64,000 nt of DNA from Enterococcus wangshanyuanii. GTDB taxonomy: Bacteria; Bacillota; Bacilli; Lactobacillales; Enterococcaceae. The notes beneath the pieces were generated by a model. It was not told the DNA's origin. It did not search any database and saw only the letters and a list, made by a program, of their open reading frames with translations. Position numbers and translations under genes: made by a program. The stretch spans positions 3,100,001 to 3,164,000 of the forward strand of contig NZ_CP021874.1 of NCBI RefSeq assembly GCF_002197645.1, given 5' to 3'. Below are positions 61,515 to 64,000 of the stretch, piece after piece. Each line of letters opens with the position of its first letter. Positions within the stretch are counted from its first letter, which is position 1.

Positions 61515-62678
61515 ATGTTCTTTTTATTAACCTTATGTTTGGTTTTACTATTCACCAAACTCGCTGGTCATTTTTGTAATCGGATCGGCATACCTTCAGT
61601 GATCGGTGAATTATTGGTCGGTATTTTGATCGGGCCAGCTATTTTAGGCTGGATCAAACCAGATGAATTTATGCATTACTTTTCTGAAATAGGTGTCATT
61701 ATTTTGATGTTTATTGCAGGCTTAGAAAGTGATTTAGAGCTTTTAAAGAAATATTGGCGGCCTGCTTTAGCTGTCGCGTTGATGGGCATTGTTTTCCCAG
61801 CAGTAATGGGATTTGGCGTAGGAGAATTGTTTCAGTTTTCCGTTCAAAATGCGATTTTTCTAGGGGTGCTTTTTAGTGCGACGTCCGTTAGTATTTCAGT
61901 TCAAGTGTTGAAGGATCTGAAAAAGATCGACACGGAAGAAGGTGCAACGATTCTCGGGGCAGCGGTAGTTGATGATATTGTCGTTGTTTTGATTTTAGGG
62001 ATCATGTTGAGCTTGATGAACCGTTCAACACTTGATAGTAGCTTACCGTTATGGGAAGTCTTGCTGTTGAAAGTCTTCTTTTTCATCGTTATTTTCGCAG
62101 CAAGTAAATGGCTAGTTCCATGGCTGCTGAATTTAAGTGAAAAACTAGTTGCGATCGAAGCTGTATCAGCTATTTCCTTAGTAGTCTGTCTAGGTTTTGC
62201 CTATTTTGCTGAAATGCTTGATATGGGGGCAATCATCGGTGCTTTTTTTGCAGGTGTAGCGATTGCTCAGACAGATTATCGTAAACGAGTAGACGAAAAG
62301 CTGGAAACGATTGGTTATGCAGTATTTATTCCGATGTTTTTTGTGTCGATCGGGTTGAATATGACGTTTGCCGGCATGTCAAAACATTTCTTATTTATCA
62401 TTATTTTGACCATTGCAGCTGTACTGTCAAAATTATTAGGTGGCGCTTTAGGGGCAAGGTTAACTGGTTTTAAAGGAATCTCGACGATGATTATTGGTTC
62501 GGGGATGGTTTCTAGAGGAGAGATGGCATTGATTATAGCTCAAGTTGGTTTAACATCAAGCTTTCTTTCGGAAGAGTATTATTCATCGGTGATCATTGTG
62601 GTGATTGCTACCACGATCATCGCTCCATTGCTGTTAAAGGCAACGATCATGAAACAAAATAAACAAATGATCGCTTAA
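61515..62678 (+). CDS. CPA2-type cation/proton antiporter
   Basis: The protein has 387 residues and about twelve spans, with AAGGGAG before the ATG and an extended -10 (TGTTATAAT) at 61470-61478. The motifs GIPSVIGELLVGILIGPAILG, MFIAGLESDLELLKKYW, FSATSVSISVQVLKDL, AAVVDDIVVVLILG and GAFFAGVAIAQTDYR are those of the KefB/Nha CPA2 family. There is no C-terminal TrkA-N domain, so it is the short NapA-like type. It exchanges Na+ or K+ for protons. Confidence 0.9.
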   Translation: MFFLLTLCLVLLFTKLAGHFCNRIGIPSVIGELLVGILIGPAILGWIKPDEFMHYFSEIGVIILMFIAGLESDLELLKKYWRPALAVALMGIVFPAVMGFGVGELFQFSVQNAIFLGVLFSATSVSISVQVLKDLKKIDTEEGATILGAAVVDDIVVVLILGIMLSLMNRSTLDSSLPLWEVLLLKVFFFIVIFAASKWLVPWLLNLSEKLVAIEAVSAISLVVCLGFAYFAEMLDMGAIIGAFFAGVAIAQTDYRKRVDEKLETIGYAVFIPMFFVSIGLNMTFAGMSKHFLFIIILTIAAVLSKLLGGALGARLTGFKGISTMIIGSGMVSRGEMALIIAQVGLTSSFLSEEYYSSVIIVVIATTIIAPLLLKATIMKQNKQMIA

Positions 62679-62689
62679 AAGACGAGGAT

Positions 62690-62755
62690 GGGACAGAAAA
62701 GTTCCGCTCTGGAAAATAAGAGGGAATTACTTCTGCTTCCCCGGTTTATTCGTTT
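62690..62755. repeat. Shortened relative of the 160-bp repeat
   Basis: GGGACAGAAAAGTTCCGCTCTGG-like sequence, then AAATAAGAGGGAATTA and CCGGTTTATTCGTTTTA, follows the order of segments in 45824-45984 with the middle hairpin missing. It lies after the antiporter gene. Degeneracy makes the relation probable, not certain. Confidence 0.5.
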
Positions 62756-62761
62756 TAAAAA

Positions 62762-62810
62762 GGACTGTGTCGTAACTTGTAGAGTTACGACACAGTCCCG
62801 TTTTTATTTT
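62762..62810. terminator. Bidirectional terminator
   Basis: GGACTGTGTCGTAACT pairs perfectly over 16 bp with AGTTACGACACAGTCC, with a T run after it and A residues before it. It serves the antiporter and the convergent POT gene, ending exactly at the latter's stop. Confidence 0.92.
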
Positions 62811-64000
62811 TAACGGACGGAGCCCATCAATTTTTTGATTGGATTTTTGCAGAGCATGAGGATCACACCTGCAATCACAGCGACAATTCCGACGATCCCG
62901 AAATAAGCAGACTCGGTTTGTGGTGTGTAAAAGCGAGCAATTTGAGCATTGATCGCTTGTGAGGCTGCATCAGCTAAAAGCCAAATGGCAACCGTTTGTG
63001 ATTCGAAGGCTTTCGGCGCTAATTTTGTTGTGATCGATAGGCCAACAGGGGAAATACACATTTCTCCTACGATCATGATGAAGAAACTAAAGAATAGCCA
63101 TAAAGGACTGACACGTCCTTCGGTTCCATATAATAGGCCTGGAAGCATCAATAGGACAAAAGAAAGACCAGCGAACACCAAACCTAGTGAGAATTTCACT
63201 ACGGTCGAAGGTTGTCTTTTACCCAAACGAGTCCATAAAGCAACAAAAATCGGTGTCAACACAACAACGAAAATTGGATTCAGTGATTGGAACCAGCTTG
63301 GAGCAATTGAAAACCCGAACAAGGTATCGTGTGTTCGTTCATTTGCGAATAAAGCTAAGATCGAAGAGCCTTGTTCTTCCAGTGACCAGAAAACGATACC
63401 GGCTAAGAATAATGGAATGTAGCCTAACACACGTGGTTTTTCTTCATCAGTCACATCTTTTGATGTCAGCATTTTGATAAAGTAATAGGCTGGCAGTAAA
63501 ATCCCGATAATACTAACGATATTGATGAAAAAAGCGATCGTTAAACGACCTAAGATAAAAGCACTGCCGAAGATCAAAACAGCTACAACTAAAGCAATCA
63601 GGAAAGAACGCATGAATTTTTTGCGTTCTTCAGCATCCATCGGATTTGTTGGTGCTAAGCCAATGTTCGATAGAGATTTTTTCCCTTGGAAGTGGTATTG
63701 CAGTAAACCAAAGAACATCCCAAAAGCTGCGACAGAGAAACCGATATGATAATTATACGTTTGACCTAGTGTTCCAACGACAAACGGTGCAATCAACGCA
63801 CCAATATTGATGCCCATATAAAAAATCGAAAACCCAGCGTCCCGCCTTGTATCTGTTGTTGAGTAGAGATGACCGACCATACCGGAAACATTTGGTTTTA
63901 ACATCCCAGTTCCGATCACGATCAAAAGGATCGATAGAAATAATGCGGCAACCCCAAAAGGCGTCGCTAATACAATGTGACCGACCATAATAAATAATCC
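62810..64000 (-). CDS. POT/PTR family peptide:proton symporter (partial)
   Basis: The stop is at 62810-62812 and the frame stays open to the window end, giving 396 C-terminal residues; the N-terminus is outside. LIVIGTGMLKPNVSGMVGHLY and FSIFYMGINIGALIAPFVVG are the PTR2 signatures (FYxxINxG). The later spans with IFWSLEEQGSSILALFANERT are the usual di- and tripeptide transporter pattern (DtpT). It imports short peptides with protons. Confidence 0.93.
   Translation of the reverse strand, partial: GLFIMVGHIVLATPFGVAALFLSILLIVIGTGMLKPNVSGMVGHLYSTTDTRRDAGFSIFYMGINIGALIAPFVVGTLGQTYNYHIGFSVAAFGMFFGLLQYHFQGKKSLSNIGLAPTNPMDAEERKKFMRSFLIALVVAVLIFGSAFILGRLTIAFFINIVSIIGILLPAYYFIKMLTSKDVTDEEKPRVLGYIPLFLAGIVFWSLEEQGSSILALFANERTHDTLFGFSIAPSWFQSLNPIFVVVLTPIFVALWTRLGKRQPSTVVKFSLGLVFAGLSFVLLMLPGLLYGTEGRVSPLWLFFSFFIMIVGEMCISPVGLSITTKLAPKAFESQTVAIWLLADAASQAINAQIARFYTPQTESAYFGIVGIVAVIAGVILMLCKNPIKKLMGSVR

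Overview
The window looks like part of a low-GC Firmicutes chromosome, most likely an Enterococcus. The reasons are the AT-rich sequence, strong AGGAGG ribosome sites, the fabI / fabO-fabN arrangement known from Enterococcus faecalis, two mannose-family PTS operons, Mga-type regulators beside large surface proteins, cre-like sites and a YPKTG cell-wall anchor. No rRNA, tRNA, CRISPR array, transposase or phage gene was seen.

Layout. 1-3860: the end of a carbamate kinase gene, an ion-transporter-type permease, a cytosine-deaminase-like amidohydrolase and a DUF2877 protein. 4170-13305: an RpiR-type regulator divergent from a sugar-acid operon (2-hydroxyacid dehydrogenase, iron-type alcohol dehydrogenase homologue, mannose-family PTS IIC-IID-IIB, a membrane protein resembling a dead M28 peptidase, PTS IIA, mannonate dehydratase UxuA, KDPG/KHG aldolase). 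13340-16231: a 40-residue membrane protein, three lipoproteins and a DUF998-type membrane protein. 16474-20030: purine permease, MarR regulator, Old Yellow Enzyme homologue, small hypothetical protein. 20029-26731: a Mga-like regulator divergent from a 1027-residue repeat protein, a processive glycosyltransferase, a 30-residue membrane protein and a frameshifted small gene. 27026-29797: a membrane protein and a minus-strand sce7725/nuclease-like pair. 30109-36692: a 1487-residue YPKTG surface protein, a small companion with the same Ig-like module, and a second Mga-like regulator. 36905-37228: a YgbA-type Cys protein. 37653-43149: a second mannose-family PTS (IIA-IIB-IIC-IID) with a tyrosine phosphatase and a PRD regulator. 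43214-47887: a helix-hairpin-helix protein, an ABC-F protein behind a leader ORF and attenuator, a nonsense-mutated GNAT gene and an acyltransferase. 48029-50758: fatty-acid genes fabI, fabO, fabN. 50837-60072: a PucR regulator divergent from DUF2877, FdrA, DUF1116, ankyrin-TPR, NCS1 permease and deaminase genes. 60232-64000: a decayed gene, efp, a cation/proton antiporter and a POT transporter cut by the window end.

How it fits together. The most interesting theme is nucleobase or ureide catabolism. FdrA, DUF1116 and DUF2877 are the three families that form oxamic transcarbamylase (AllFGH) in E. coli, whose product carbamoyl phosphate is turned into ATP by carbamate kinase. All three lie together at 52682-56970 under a PucR regulator with a permease and a deaminase. 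A second DUF2877 gene sits next to carbamate kinase at the left edge, so there are probably two such loci. No allantoinase or ureide hydrolase is visible, so the substrate is unknown. Inside the right-hand locus lie three tandem units, each able to form a long hairpin with arms that change together; this is the best candidate for an undescribed element. The sugar-acid PTS operon has a dehydrogenase pair and a UxuA-Eda ending in a combination I do not recognise.
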